This document shows positions 28,795 through 37,329 of a DNA stretch of 64,000 nucleotides, piece after piece. A program made the translations under genes and the position numbers. The DNA lies in the NCBI RefSeq assembly GCF_010092445.1, contig NZ_CP048031.1, forward strand, positions 3,038,001 through 3,102,000. Reading direction: 5' to 3'. The DNA comes from Shewanella sp. Arc9-LZ (GTDB lineage: Bacteria > Pseudomonadota > Gammaproteobacteria > Enterobacterales > Shewanellaceae). The stretch's first letter is position 1. Each line of letters begins with the position of its first letter. The notes below the pieces were generated by a model that saw only the letters and a program-made list of their open reading frames with translations, did no database searches and was not told the DNA's origin.

Positions 28795-29574
28795 ATGTCC
28801 TTAATTTTGGTATTAATTCTTATTGGTGCACTCTTATTGCTGATTATCGGCTTTAGTATTGTCCAACAACAAAAAGAGCGTGCTGAAGCTGAACGTCGAG
28901 TAGAAGTATCTCGCCAACGCGCCATTATAGATGAAACCGATGCAGTATTATCCAACACAGGTATGACCCCGTCTTCTAGCCACATTATGTTAGTACTCTA
29001 TCGCCGCATTCAAGATGCTTTAGAACAATCTGTTATCCATGCATCAGGCCAATTAAAATCGGATTATGAGCGTCGCCTAGCTGACATTAAAATGCAAATA
29101 GCCACAGTATCGAATTCACCAAGCCAAGTCCCTGCAATTGAGAATTTTCGTTTACCTGATAATGATAGACAAGTTTTAGAATTAGTAAAAACACTGAAGA
29201 AACTTAAAGCTATTTTACGTGCAGAACATAATAAGGGAAAAGTTGATCCGTCTATTTTTGCTGAAGAAGAAATGCGTATCGACAATCTGCAATTAAGGAT
29301 TAATGTTGATTCTATGATTAGCCGCGCTCGTGCAGCATGCTTTATGAAGCAGTACGGTTCCAGTAAACAAATGGTCACAAAAGCATTAAACACGTTGCAC
29401 ACTATTAAAGCGCAAACGCCAAATGATCCTTTTATTGCTCGTAAAGTCGATGAAGCTAAGCAGTTACTCGATGAAATAATGGGCGCTCAAAAACACAGTG
29501 AACCGAGTGCTCCAAAACCGAAAAAAGAAGGCGATGATCTTGATATGCTGTTTCAACCGAAAAAGAAATGGTAA
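28795..29574 (+). CDS. Membrane-anchored coiled-coil protein of unknown function
   Basis: 259 residues. A single N-terminal membrane helix (2-21, leucine and isoleucine rich) is followed by QQQKERAEAERRVEVSRQRA, a charged coiled coil (about 24-48). A mainly helical soluble domain follows, with VLELVKTLKKLKAI and a tetratricopeptide-like segment (RAACFMKQYGSSKQMVTKALNTL). The Lys-rich tail ends in DDLDMLFQPKKKW. The soluble part probably faces the cytoplasm (positive charges after the helix). I do not recognise the family. It is a single gene with its own terminator. Confidence 0.8.
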   Translation: MSLILVLILIGALLLLIIGFSIVQQQKERAEAERRVEVSRQRAIIDETDAVLSNTGMTPSSSHIMLVLYRRIQDALEQSVIHASGQLKSDYERRLADIKMQIATVSNSPSQVPAIENFRLPDNDRQVLELVKTLKKLKAILRAEHNKGKVDPSIFAEEEMRIDNLQLRINVDSMISRARAACFMKQYGSSKQMVTKALNTLHTIKAQTPNDPFIARKVDEAKQLLDEIMGAQKHSEPSAPKPKKEGDDLDMLFQPKKKW

Positions 29575-29594
29575 TTATCTTTATATTCGCTAAC

Positions 29595-29631
29595 TAAAAA
29601 ACCAGGTCTCCTTAGGAGGCTTGGTTTTTTT
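29595..29631 (+). terminator. Terminator of the membrane coiled-coil gene
   Basis: AAAAAACCAGG...CTCC-TTAG-GGAG...TTGGTTTTTT forms a long imperfect stem with a T-run, 21 bp after the stop codon. Confidence 0.85.
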
Positions 29632-29730
29632 ATACGCTAAATCTATTTAATATAAAAACTGCGTTATTTTTTAACCACACATAAAAAATGCAGTAATACA
29701 GTGAGTTAGTAAAATAACTTACGTTCGTCA

Positions 29731-29765
29731 ACACAGTTGTCCACAGAATCTGTGGATAACTGTGT
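29731..29765. promoter_or_regulatory. Palindrome made of two inverted DnaA boxes
   Basis: A 17-bp inverted repeat with one mismatch and a 1-bp centre: ACACAGTTGTCCACAGA and TCTGTGGATAACTGTGT. It contains TTGTCCACA (29737-29745, one mismatch to the DnaA box) facing TGTGGATAA (29751-29759, a perfect consensus box on the minus strand). It lies in a non-coding stretch of about 500 bp. DnaA binding is inference. Confidence 0.65.
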
Positions 29766-30126
29766 GAGACATTCCTTATCACTATGTTTATTAGCAATAA
29801 TAAATCGGTATGAACAAACACTCTCTATCGTTGTTTCTATACAAGTCTTGTGCGTTGATACAATTAACTTATGACATGTCATTTTGATTGCGTCAAGCCA
29901 TTAACTACAAAAGTATCCTCATTTGTAGTTAATCGAACAAATAATAGCTTATCAGTAAACTGAAATGAACCATTGATACTTTCAATATATTACAAAATAT
30001 GAGCATATAAGGCTTTACGCTACAATTATTGATAATGATATTATTTAAATCGAGCCTATCCTTGTAAGCTATAGCATAAATCGAGATACTAGATAAAAAT
30101 TATAATATCAGCAGTAAAAAAGCCTT

Positions 30127-30579
30127 ATGTTAAAAATGACTTCCATTAAAATATTCTCTGTATTTCTACTGTTCATTCTCACTGCTTGCGGACAATCAGA
30201 TGAATTTGGTCAACCTCAACTCACACCAGAACAAGTTTCTTTGGGTTTCTTCGAAGCTATTTATGTCGATCGTGATGTAGAGAAAGCTAAAAAGTTTGTC
30301 GCACCTGATATACAGGATGTTATGGATCATTATCATATAGCATCAGCGGTGCAACGACACGTATTAGGCTTATCCATGAAGCAAGTGACGATGTCTATTG
30401 ATGAAATTGATATCGATTTTTTCCGAAAATTTACCGATGACGTGACTGTAATCGTTAAAATGCAAGGATTAAAAGGTGGAAGACAATGGATTGATGATCG
30501 AACCATTCGTCTGCATAAACAAGGCAATACCTGGATTATTGTTGAGATACTACCCGAAAAAGGTCGTATTGAAGGTTAG
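30127..30579 (+). CDS. Small lipoprotein, NTF2/DUF4878-like
   Basis: 150 residues. A lipoprotein signal peptide ends in the lipobox LTAC (lipid on Cys at about 22 if the first ATG is used). The mature part begins TPEQVSLGFFEAIYVDRDVEKAKKFVAPD, the typical first helices of NTF2-like lipoproteins, and ends in strands with WIDDRTIRLHKQGNTWIIVEIL. The two in-frame ATGs (30127, 30136) cannot be separated by sequence. There is no operon partner. The function is unknown. Confidence 0.8.
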   Translation: MLKMTSIKIFSVFLLFILTACGQSDEFGQPQLTPEQVSLGFFEAIYVDRDVEKAKKFVAPDIQDVMDHYHIASAVQRHVLGLSMKQVTMSIDEIDIDFFRKFTDDVTVIVKMQGLKGGRQWIDDRTIRLHKQGNTWIIVEILPEKGRIEG

Positions 30580-30736
30580 TATTGAGTCAAAACAGATTAC
30601 CAAAATTAGCTAATTTTAGTGTTTAATCATGATGGGAGATTAAAAACAATTATCGTTCATTTCAGATACTCACCACTATGCGATATGTTTAAGCATTATA
30701 AATAATTGATAAAATAAACAATGAGCAATAACCAAT

Positions 30737-30764
30737 AAAAATAGCAGCCTAGGCTGCTATTTTT
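30737..30764. terminator. Perfect 28-bp palindrome, bidirectional terminator
   Basis: AAAAATAGCAGCCT / AGGCTGCTATTTTT is self-complementary, with T-runs on both sides. It can end the lipoprotein mRNA on the plus strand and the small-protein mRNA on the minus strand. Confidence 0.85.
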
Positions 30765-30831
30765 ATTTTTTGTCGGAGTATTTAATGCATCAACTGAGTT
30801 GCCAAAGCATTAATAAGCTCGTTCAATCGTC

Positions 30832-30912
30832 TTATTCTTCGTTAGAAGGTAAAGACTCTAACACGTCATCTTTCACTTGATAGTAAGCGTTTTCGTATTC
30901 ATGAACTTCCAT
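30832..30912 (-). CDS. Candidate 26-residue small protein
   Basis: A frame too short for routine calling. The ATG at 30912 has GGAG seven bases upstream (AGATTGGAGTTATTATG). The product starts MEVHEYENAYYQ, is very acidic and ends LPSNEE. It has its own promoter (31075-31102), a 5' leader of about 156 nt with an 8-bp dyad, and a terminator 70 bp downstream, so it forms a complete small transcription unit. I do not recognise the protein. An alternative reading is a regulatory RNA with a chance frame. Confidence 0.55.
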   Translation of the reverse strand: MEVHEYENAYYQVKDDVLESLPSNEE

Positions 30913-30970
30913 AATAACTCCAATCTTTTAGGTCGTTTTGTAGGTGTAGGCCTGTCTTTTTATAAACAAC

Positions 30971-31009
30971 AACACGATATTGAATCCTTAATACTGACGA
31001 CATCGTGTT
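30971..31009 (-). promoter_or_regulatory. Structured 5' leader element of the small-protein mRNA
   Basis: AACACGAT (31009-31002 on the minus strand) pairs perfectly with ATCGTGTT (30978-30971), with a 23-nt loop, within the 5' leader about 60 nt before the start codon. Its function is unknown. Confidence 0.5.
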
Positions 31010-31074
31010 AATGCTGGGGGGATGACATTTGCCTTACAGAGAGAAGAGTACCAATCACTTTCTTCTTGGCGCTG

Positions 31075-31102
31075 AGTATATCAATAGTCAGATCACTTTC
31101 AA
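31075..31102 (-). promoter_or_regulatory. Sigma-70 promoter of the small-protein transcript
   Basis: Minus strand: -35 TTGAAA (31102-31097), 16-nt spacer, -10 TATACT (31080-31075). Predicted start near 31068. Confidence 0.6.
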
Positions 31103-31554
31103 ACCACAATTACGAAAAACTTTCAGTTCTGTTTTGCGGATAGTCTAAATGTGACTTAAAATTGAGATTTTGCACTAAAAAAACAGAAAGTCTTTCAGAA
31201 ATTGAGACGTAATCGACGTGACAACATACTAGCGCATTGCGATACAAGTCGACGGTTCCATTGCTGCTGTTAGGGCTAAATACCTATTACTATGCCCCTA
31301 TAACAGCAACTCAAACTCTATAGTTCTGATTATTTATTGAAAGAATAATGCCCTTTAAAGATGAGGCCACAACATAATGAAATACTGGAGTGCCTCACTC
31401 AAAAATAATGCCCTGCACTCAGCCTGCATTATCAAAGCATTTAACGAATATAGCTAAGCTTTTGGTTTAGAATTAATAGTTAAAGCGGATTAGTTGCCAG
31501 GAAATGACAGGTCTTACAGGCATAACTAGAAATTGAATCAATTTGGGATAATAA
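31103..31554. other. Non-coding stretch with an imperfect hairpin
   Basis: No gene supported. At 31266-31307, GCTGTTA-GGGC and GCCC-(CTA)-TAACAGC form a bulged stem. AATAATGCCCT occurs twice (about 31346 and 31406). Confidence 0.5.
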
Positions 31555-31586
31555 AAAACCGACATCACCTAAGTGATATCGGTTTT
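31555..31586 (-). terminator. Terminator of hrpA
   Basis: Minus strand AAAACCGATATCAC / GTGATGTCGGTTTT with one mismatch, then a TTTTTTAT run, 37 bp beyond the hrpA stop. Confidence 0.85.
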
Positions 31587-31622
31587 ATTCGCATCGTCAT
31601 GCGATGGAGCAACGCATCAAGG

Positions 31623-34600
31623 TTACACTTGGCTGATGGAATTCAATACTCGCTTTTCTGAAATAGGATAAGCGGTACCTAATACCTGAGCAAAACAAGA
31701 TACCCGGTACTCTTCTATCATCCAGCGAGCTTCAATGAGTGCCTCTGGGACCGGTTGTGAACGTGGCACTTTGGCTAATTGAGCCGTTAACGCCTCTTGT
31801 ACTTTTGCAATACTGTGCATGTGTAATCGATCACGTGTTGGGTCAACAGGTAGCTTATCGAGTCTATTTTCAATGGCTTTTAAATAACGAACAACATCCG
31901 TTAATCGTTGCCAGCCACAGTCTTCGACAAATCCTTTATACACAAGGCTATCAAGCTGAGTTTGAATATCACTCATTGCAAATGCAATATCTAAGCTAAT
32001 TTTGCCCTTTAGACGTTTTTTAATACGTTGATAAATTGTCAAAATTTGCTCTACATTGAGCGCAATGCTCTCTGCTGTTGGGTTAAGCTCTTGGCGAACC
32101 CACTCTTTTGCTTGCTCGAACTGCTGCTCATTGCGAATGTCTAGTTGCTTTTGATCTAACAACTGCTGTACCGCTGCATTAATAATATCTTCGATTAATA
32201 TCTGCACTTGTCCAAATGGATTAAAGTACATTGCTAGCTTTGCTTTATTAGGCAAAGCTTGTTGCAAATGTTTCACTGGCGAAGGAATGTTTATCAACAG
32301 TAATCGGCGTAAGCCTACTCGATGATGACGCTTTGCTTCATGTTCATCATCAAATAACTTAATCGCCACATCGGTTTTATTATCAATCAATGCCGGATAT
32401 GCTTTAACTTCGTAATTACCTTTGCGCTGCTGATATTGAGCGGGTAAATCGCCAAATGACCATGTGGTTATTGCCTCTTGCTCAATGCCTTTGTCAGCTA
32501 CTTTACGTATTGCTTTAGCCACAACACCTTGCAGTTGGCCTTTTAACAGCTCTAAATCACGACCTTGGGCAACTAAACGACCATGGTCATCCTCAATCTT
32601 AAAGTTCATCTTAAGATGTTCTGTCAGTTGAGTTACATCAAAGTCGTCAGCAGAAATGCGTACACCGCTCATGCGCAGTAACTGTTTACACATGGTATCA
32701 AGCATCGATAACTCAAACGGCTTCATCGCTTGATAACATGCCCGAGCATAATCTGGGGCGGGAACAAAATTACGACGCAAATTTTTAGGCAAAGATTTAA
32801 TCAGTGCAATCAACTTTTCTTGTCGTAACCCAGGCACTAGCCAATCAAAGTCACTGTCATCAATTTGATTAATCAGTGCAACAGGAATATGCACTGACAC
32901 GCCGTCATCAATACTACCCGGTTCAAAATGATAACTGACAGTTAAGCCGAGATTACCTTTATGCCATATTTCTGGAAAATCGAGCGCAGATATATGGTCG
33001 GCACTACGCTGCATTAATAAGGCTTGGCTGTAATCGAGCAAGTCTGGCGTTTGTTGACGCGCTTTTTTCCACCAGGCAAAAAATAGTGGCCCATTATAAA
33101 TGCCAACGGGTATTAGTGGTTCGTAAAAATCCACCAACACTTGTTCATCGACCAAAATATCTCGGCGGCGAGATTTATGTTCTAGCGACTCTATGTCATT
33201 AAGCAATTTTTGGTTATTAACAAAAAACGTTTCTTTCGTCTGTAACTGCCCTTCGGCTAAAGCACTACGCACAAAAATCTCTCGAGCTTCTATAGGGTCA
33301 ATCGGCCCATATTGTACTCGACGGCGATTGACTATGGTCAAACCATAAAGTACCTGGTTCTCCAGTGCTATAACGCTTGCCGCTTTGGCTTCAAAATGCG
33401 GTTCTAGATAATTCTTTTTCACTAAATGAGATGCGAGTGATTCTAACCATTCAGGGTCTATTTTGGCACAACAACGCGCAAATAAACGTGAGGTTTCAGT
33501 CAGCTCAGCAGCCATTATCCACTTAGGACCTTTTTTCGCTAAAGGCGATCCCGGAAAAACAAAGAATTTACGGTTACGCGCCCCTAGATACTCGTTGTTC
33601 TCGCCTTTAAAACCAACATGGCTTAACAAACCTGATAATAATGCTCGATGTAACTGTTCATAACTGGCTGCACTGTCATTGATACGCCATTTCAATTCAT
33701 GAACAGCTTGTTTCACTTGAGTGTATAAATCTTGCCATTCACGTACGCGTAAATAGGCGAGATATTCGTCACGACATTGTTTTCTAAACTGACTGGCTGA
33801 TAGCTCATGCTTTTGATCTTTTACGTGATCCCATAACTTCACCCAGCTGGCAAAGTCTGAATCTTTATCCGCATAACGGCGATGACACTCGTCTGCTGCT
33901 TGTTTCTTTTCTGCGGGACGTTCACGCGGATCTTGAATCGACAAACCTGCAGTAATCACTAATACTTCGTGCAAACAACCCAATTTGTTCGCTTCAATGA
34001 CCATTCGGGCTAAACGCGGATCGAGTGGAATTTTCGCTAAATCTTTGCCTAATGGTGTTAACACTAGGTCATTACCAGACTTTTTAACCGCTTGTAATTC
34101 TTCAAGCAATAAAAAACCGTCTCGAATGTGTTTTTGATCCGGTGGTTGAATAAATGGAAATCCGCCAATGTCACCTAATCCAATCGCCAGCATGTGTAAA
34201 ATCACCGAGGCAAGGTTAGTACGCAAAATTTCAGGATCGGTGAATTCGGGGCGCTGAATAAAATCCATTTCATCGTAAAGTCGAATACAAATACCTGGGC
34301 CTACACGACCACAACGTCCTTGACGTTGATTGGCACTGGCTTGCGATATGGGTTCTATCGGTAAACGTTGTACTTTCGTACGGTAACTATAACGGCTTAT
34401 GCGTGCGGTACCAGGGTCGATAACATAACGGATCCCAGGCACGGTTAATGACGTTTCGGCAACGTTGGTAGCTAATACAATACGACGGCCAATATGGCTT
34501 TTAAAGACTTTAGATTGTTCACCGTAAGAAAGGCGCGCATATAGTGGTAAAACTTCAGTATCACGATATTGCTGTTTATTGAGTAAATCAGCGGTATCGC

Positions 34601-35498
34601 GAATTTCACGCTCACCATTCATAAATATCAATATGTCGCCAGGACCCGCGGCCATTAACTCGTCTACGGCGGCAAAAATGCCATCACTGACATCTAAATC
34701 TTCATCAGTGTCGCGCACTAAAGGACGATAACGCGTTTCAACTTCAAATGTACGCCCAGACACTTCAATAACAGGTGCATTATTAAAGTGTTTTGAAAAA
34801 CGATCTACATCTATGGTAGCCGAAGTAATAATGACTTTTAAGTCAGGACGTTTTTTTAATACCTGCTTCAGATATCCCAATATAAAATCAATGTTTAAGC
34901 TGCGTTCATGCGCTTCATCAATAATAATCGCATCGTACTGGTTTAAAAATCGGTCCGAGGTGAGTTCTGCGAGCAAAATACCATCGGTCATCAGTTTAAT
35001 ATAACTGTTGTCACTCATGGCATCAGCAAAACGAACTTTAAAGCCAACAACTTCACCTAATGGGCTGTTAAGTTCATCAGCAATACGATTCGCGACACTT
35101 CGTGCAGCAAGACGACGAGGTTGGGTATGGCCAATTAAGCCTCGAGTTCCTAAACCCAGTTCAAGACAGATTTTAGGTAACTGGGTTGTTTTACCAGATC
35201 CTGTCTCCCCCGCCACAATCACCACTTGATTATTGGCAATAGCAGAAGCAATATCGTCACGTTTTTGCGACACAGGAAGTTCATCTGGATAACTAATAAT
35301 AGGTCTAGACTGTAAGCGCTGCTGCGCTTTTTGATAGGCTTGCTGCGCAGCTTCCGTTAACTGCGCTAACGTTTGGGATTTTTTTTCAGACTCGGCTTCT
35401 TTATTGACACGATACAAACGACGACGAATTTTAGCAGCATCGGTTTGATAACAAAGATTGAGATACGCCTTAGATAGCGGGTGAAGGTCCGAATTCAA
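31623..35498 (-). CDS. hrpA: ATP-dependent RNA helicase HrpA
   Basis: A 1291-residue DEAH helicase (E. coli about 1300) that in other species helps rescue stalled ribosomes and process mRNA. RecA1: GETGSGKT (97-104), TQPRR, IIIDEAHERS, TSATI. RecA2: ILIFMNGEREI, LATNVAETSLTV, QRQGRCGRVGPG. Then the winged-helix/ratchet/OB part and a long DUF3418-type C-terminal region (about 700-1291). The start is TTG at 35498 with AAGGGA 6 bp upstream. It is monocistronic, ending in its own terminator. Confidence 0.96.
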   Translation of the reverse strand: MNSDLHPLSKAYLNLCYQTDAAKIRRRLYRVNKEAESEKKSQTLAQLTEAAQQAYQKAQQRLQSRPIISYPDELPVSQKRDDIASAIANNQVVIVAGETGSGKTTQLPKICLELGLGTRGLIGHTQPRRLAARSVANRIADELNSPLGEVVGFKVRFADAMSDNSYIKLMTDGILLAELTSDRFLNQYDAIIIDEAHERSLNIDFILGYLKQVLKKRPDLKVIITSATIDVDRFSKHFNNAPVIEVSGRTFEVETRYRPLVRDTDEDLDVSDGIFAAVDELMAAGPGDILIFMNGEREIRDTADLLNKQQYRDTEVLPLYARLSYGEQSKVFKSHIGRRIVLATNVAETSLTVPGIRYVIDPGTARISRYSYRTKVQRLPIEPISQASANQRQGRCGRVGPGICIRLYDEMDFIQRPEFTDPEILRTNLASVILHMLAIGLGDIGGFPFIQPPDQKHIRDGFLLLEELQAVKKSGNDLVLTPLGKDLAKIPLDPRLARMVIEANKLGCLHEVLVITAGLSIQDPRERPAEKKQAADECHRRYADKDSDFASWVKLWDHVKDQKHELSASQFRKQCRDEYLAYLRVREWQDLYTQVKQAVHELKWRINDSAASYEQLHRALLSGLLSHVGFKGENNEYLGARNRKFFVFPGSPLAKKGPKWIMAAELTETSRLFARCCAKIDPEWLESLASHLVKKNYLEPHFEAKAASVIALENQVLYGLTIVNRRRVQYGPIDPIEAREIFVRSALAEGQLQTKETFFVNNQKLLNDIESLEHKSRRRDILVDEQVLVDFYEPLIPVGIYNGPLFFAWWKKARQQTPDLLDYSQALLMQRSADHISALDFPEIWHKGNLGLTVSYHFEPGSIDDGVSVHIPVALINQIDDSDFDWLVPGLRQEKLIALIKSLPKNLRRNFVPAPDYARACYQAMKPFELSMLDTMCKQLLRMSGVRISADDFDVTQLTEHLKMNFKIEDDHGRLVAQGRDLELLKGQLQGVVAKAIRKVADKGIEQEAITTWSFGDLPAQYQQRKGNYEVKAYPALIDNKTDVAIKLFDDEHEAKRHHRVGLRRLLLINIPSPVKHLQQALPNKAKLAMYFNPFGQVQILIEDIINAAVQQLLDQKQLDIRNEQQFEQAKEWVRQELNPTAESIALNVEQILTIYQRIKKRLKGKISLDIAFAMSDIQTQLDSLVYKGFVEDCGWQRLTDVVRYLKAIENRLDKLPVDPTRDRLHMHSIAKVQEALTAQLAKVPRSQPVPEALIEARWMIEEYRVSCFAQVLGTAYPISEKRVLNSISQV

Positions 35499-35575
35499 AT
35501 CTGATTCCCTTGCTTACATCAAAAAAAGCGATCCTAGCAAGGAAAACAGCAGAATGGTATTGATTTTAACGATTG

Positions 35576-35992
35576 TTAAGCTGGAGATAAGTAACACTGT
35601 TGCATATAAATATTCATCGCCTTAAGCACATTGGTCCGATTAATGGTTCCAATGACTTTTCCGGCACTCAATACAGGATAAATTTTTGGTTTAGAGCCTA
35701 ACATTTGTTCAGCTAATTCCAATATACTTTCATCGGGAGTAACTGATAATACAGGGGTTTTCATACAATCTGCCACTGTACTGGTCATATCACAGTGGTA
35801 GCTACTTTTTAACATCACTGACAAGCAATCTTGTTGGGATAAGAACCCCACTAACTTTCCAACACTATCCACAACTGGCGCGCCGCTCTTATTACTTTCG
35901 AGTAGTTTCTCAACCGCTATTGCCAGTGACATATCTGCGGTTAACAGTATCGGACGTCTATCCATGTGATCTTTAATTTTTATTGAATCCAT
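35576..35992 (-). CDS. CBS-domain protein
   Basis: About 138 residues, made of two CBS motifs (roughly 8-65 and 75-132): RRPILLTADMSLAIAVEKLLESNKSGAPVVDS and TPVLSVTPDESILELAEQMLGSKPKIYPVLSAGKVIG. CBS pairs bind adenosine nucleotides and often regulate a partner; no catalytic domain is attached. The ATG at 35992 is preferred because AGGGGG lies 5 bp before it; a frame from GTG 36010 overlaps that site. It sits between hrpA and an isoaspartyl peptidase gene without obvious cotranscription. Confidence 0.85.
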   Translation of the reverse strand: MDSIKIKDHMDRRPILLTADMSLAIAVEKLLESNKSGAPVVDSVGKLVGFLSQQDCLSVMLKSSYHCDMTSTVADCMKTPVLSVTPDESILELAEQMLGSKPKIYPVLSAGKVIGTINRTNVLKAMNIYMQQCYLSPA

Positions 35993-36163
35993 ATTGCCCC
36001 CTAAATGCACGCTAATTGGCTACGTACTTAATAAATCTCGTCAATCAATTCAAAATGAATCAACATTCAAGTACTGACTTAATTTAAGTTTAGTCAATAA
36101 TGGCTCAGTGGATAGAAAATAAAACCGATTGTTTTAATCGGTCTTTATCATCACAGCTAGGAC

Positions 36164-37198
36164 TTACTTATCACGCCAGATCATGACTGTGGCAGCTTGG
36201 CCTTTGCTTCGAGTTGCACGATACATACCTTCGGTATTAAATGGCGTTGCGATATTGCCACGCTGATCAATTGCTATCACGCCTCCAGTTCCATCAGCTG
36301 ATATTAAACGTTGATTAATGACTTCATCAGCCGCTTGAATAATCGATACTTGTTGGTATTTAACTCTAGCGCATATGTCACCCGCCACTTGATAACGGAT
36401 AAAATACTCACCGTGCCCTGTTGCAGATACCGCACAGACACCATTTTCAGCATACGTTCCGGCGCCAATGACCGGAGAATCACCAATACGGCCAAAACGT
36501 TTTGCTGTCATGCCGCCAGTTGATGTCCCTGCAGCAAGGTTACCTTGCTTATCAAGTGCAACAGCACCCACGGTGCCGTATTTATAATTGGCTTTTAACT
36601 GTTCTACTGACGCCTGATAATCTCCGCCATTATTTTGCTCGGCTTCAATGATACTCGCCTTAGCATCAAGCAACTGTGCATAACGATGTGGGGTATCAAA
36701 ATGACTGTTAGGCACTAAACTAAATTGTTGTGTTAGCGCAAATTCTTCCGCCCCTTGTCCATAAAGCATCACATGGGGTGATTTTTCCATCACCTTTCTT
36801 GCTAAATCAATCGGGTTTTTAATATGTTTAACCCCAGCGACGGCACCTGCATTCATAGTGTTACCGTCCATGACGGAGGCATCAAGTTCATGGCCACCAT
36901 CAAAAGTATAAACAGCGCCAACTCCTGCATTAAATAATGGGCTATTTTCTAACACATTTATCGCAGATTGAACCGCATCAAGGCTGTTGCCGCCTTTATC
37001 TAACACTTTATATCCGGCATCAACTGCCTGTTTAAGTTTGTCGCGAATGGCTTTCTCTTGCTCAGGGCTTAGACTGGCTGCTGAAATAGTGCCGGCGCCA
37101 CCATGGATTGCTATAGTAAAAGGTGTATCGTCTTTAGCAAAACTGCTATTGGACGTTAAGCTTAAACATAGCGCAATCGTTAAATATAATTTATTCAT
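36164..37198 (-). CDS. iaaA: Secreted isoaspartyl peptidase / L-asparaginase
   Basis: 344 residues, Ntn-hydrolase type. A Sec signal peptide (1-21, cleaved after SFA) places it in the periplasm. FTIAIHGGAGTI, GGNSLDAVQSAINVLENSPLFNAGVGAVY and NAGAVAGVKHIKNPI form the alpha chain. Autocleavage would occur before the Thr of YGTVGAVALDKQGNLAAGTSTGGM, which becomes the N-terminal nucleophile. The sequence GTGGVIAIDQRGN follows near the C-terminus. Such enzymes remove isoaspartyl dipeptides and hydrolyse asparagine. No operon partner is visible. Confidence 0.92.
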   Translation of the reverse strand: MNKLYLTIALCLSLTSNSSFAKDDTPFTIAIHGGAGTISAASLSPEQEKAIRDKLKQAVDAGYKVLDKGGNSLDAVQSAINVLENSPLFNAGVGAVYTFDGGHELDASVMDGNTMNAGAVAGVKHIKNPIDLARKVMEKSPHVMLYGQGAEEFALTQQFSLVPNSHFDTPHRYAQLLDAKASIIEAEQNNGGDYQASVEQLKANYKYGTVGAVALDKQGNLAAGTSTGGMTAKRFGRIGDSPVIGAGTYAENGVCAVSATGHGEYFIRYQVAGDICARVKYQQVSIIQAADEVINQRLISADGTGGVIAIDQRGNIATPFNTEGMYRATRSKGQAATVMIWRDK

Positions 37199-37329
37199 GT
37201 TAGAAAAATCCTTGAAGGTGGTTTATCTTTGTAACCATTTCTGTTTGTAATTTCAATCATATCCTTGCGACTTTTATACTTTGTAGCGACAATGGTCATC
37301 ATCATCAATTTTGGAAAAGTTAGCTTAAC

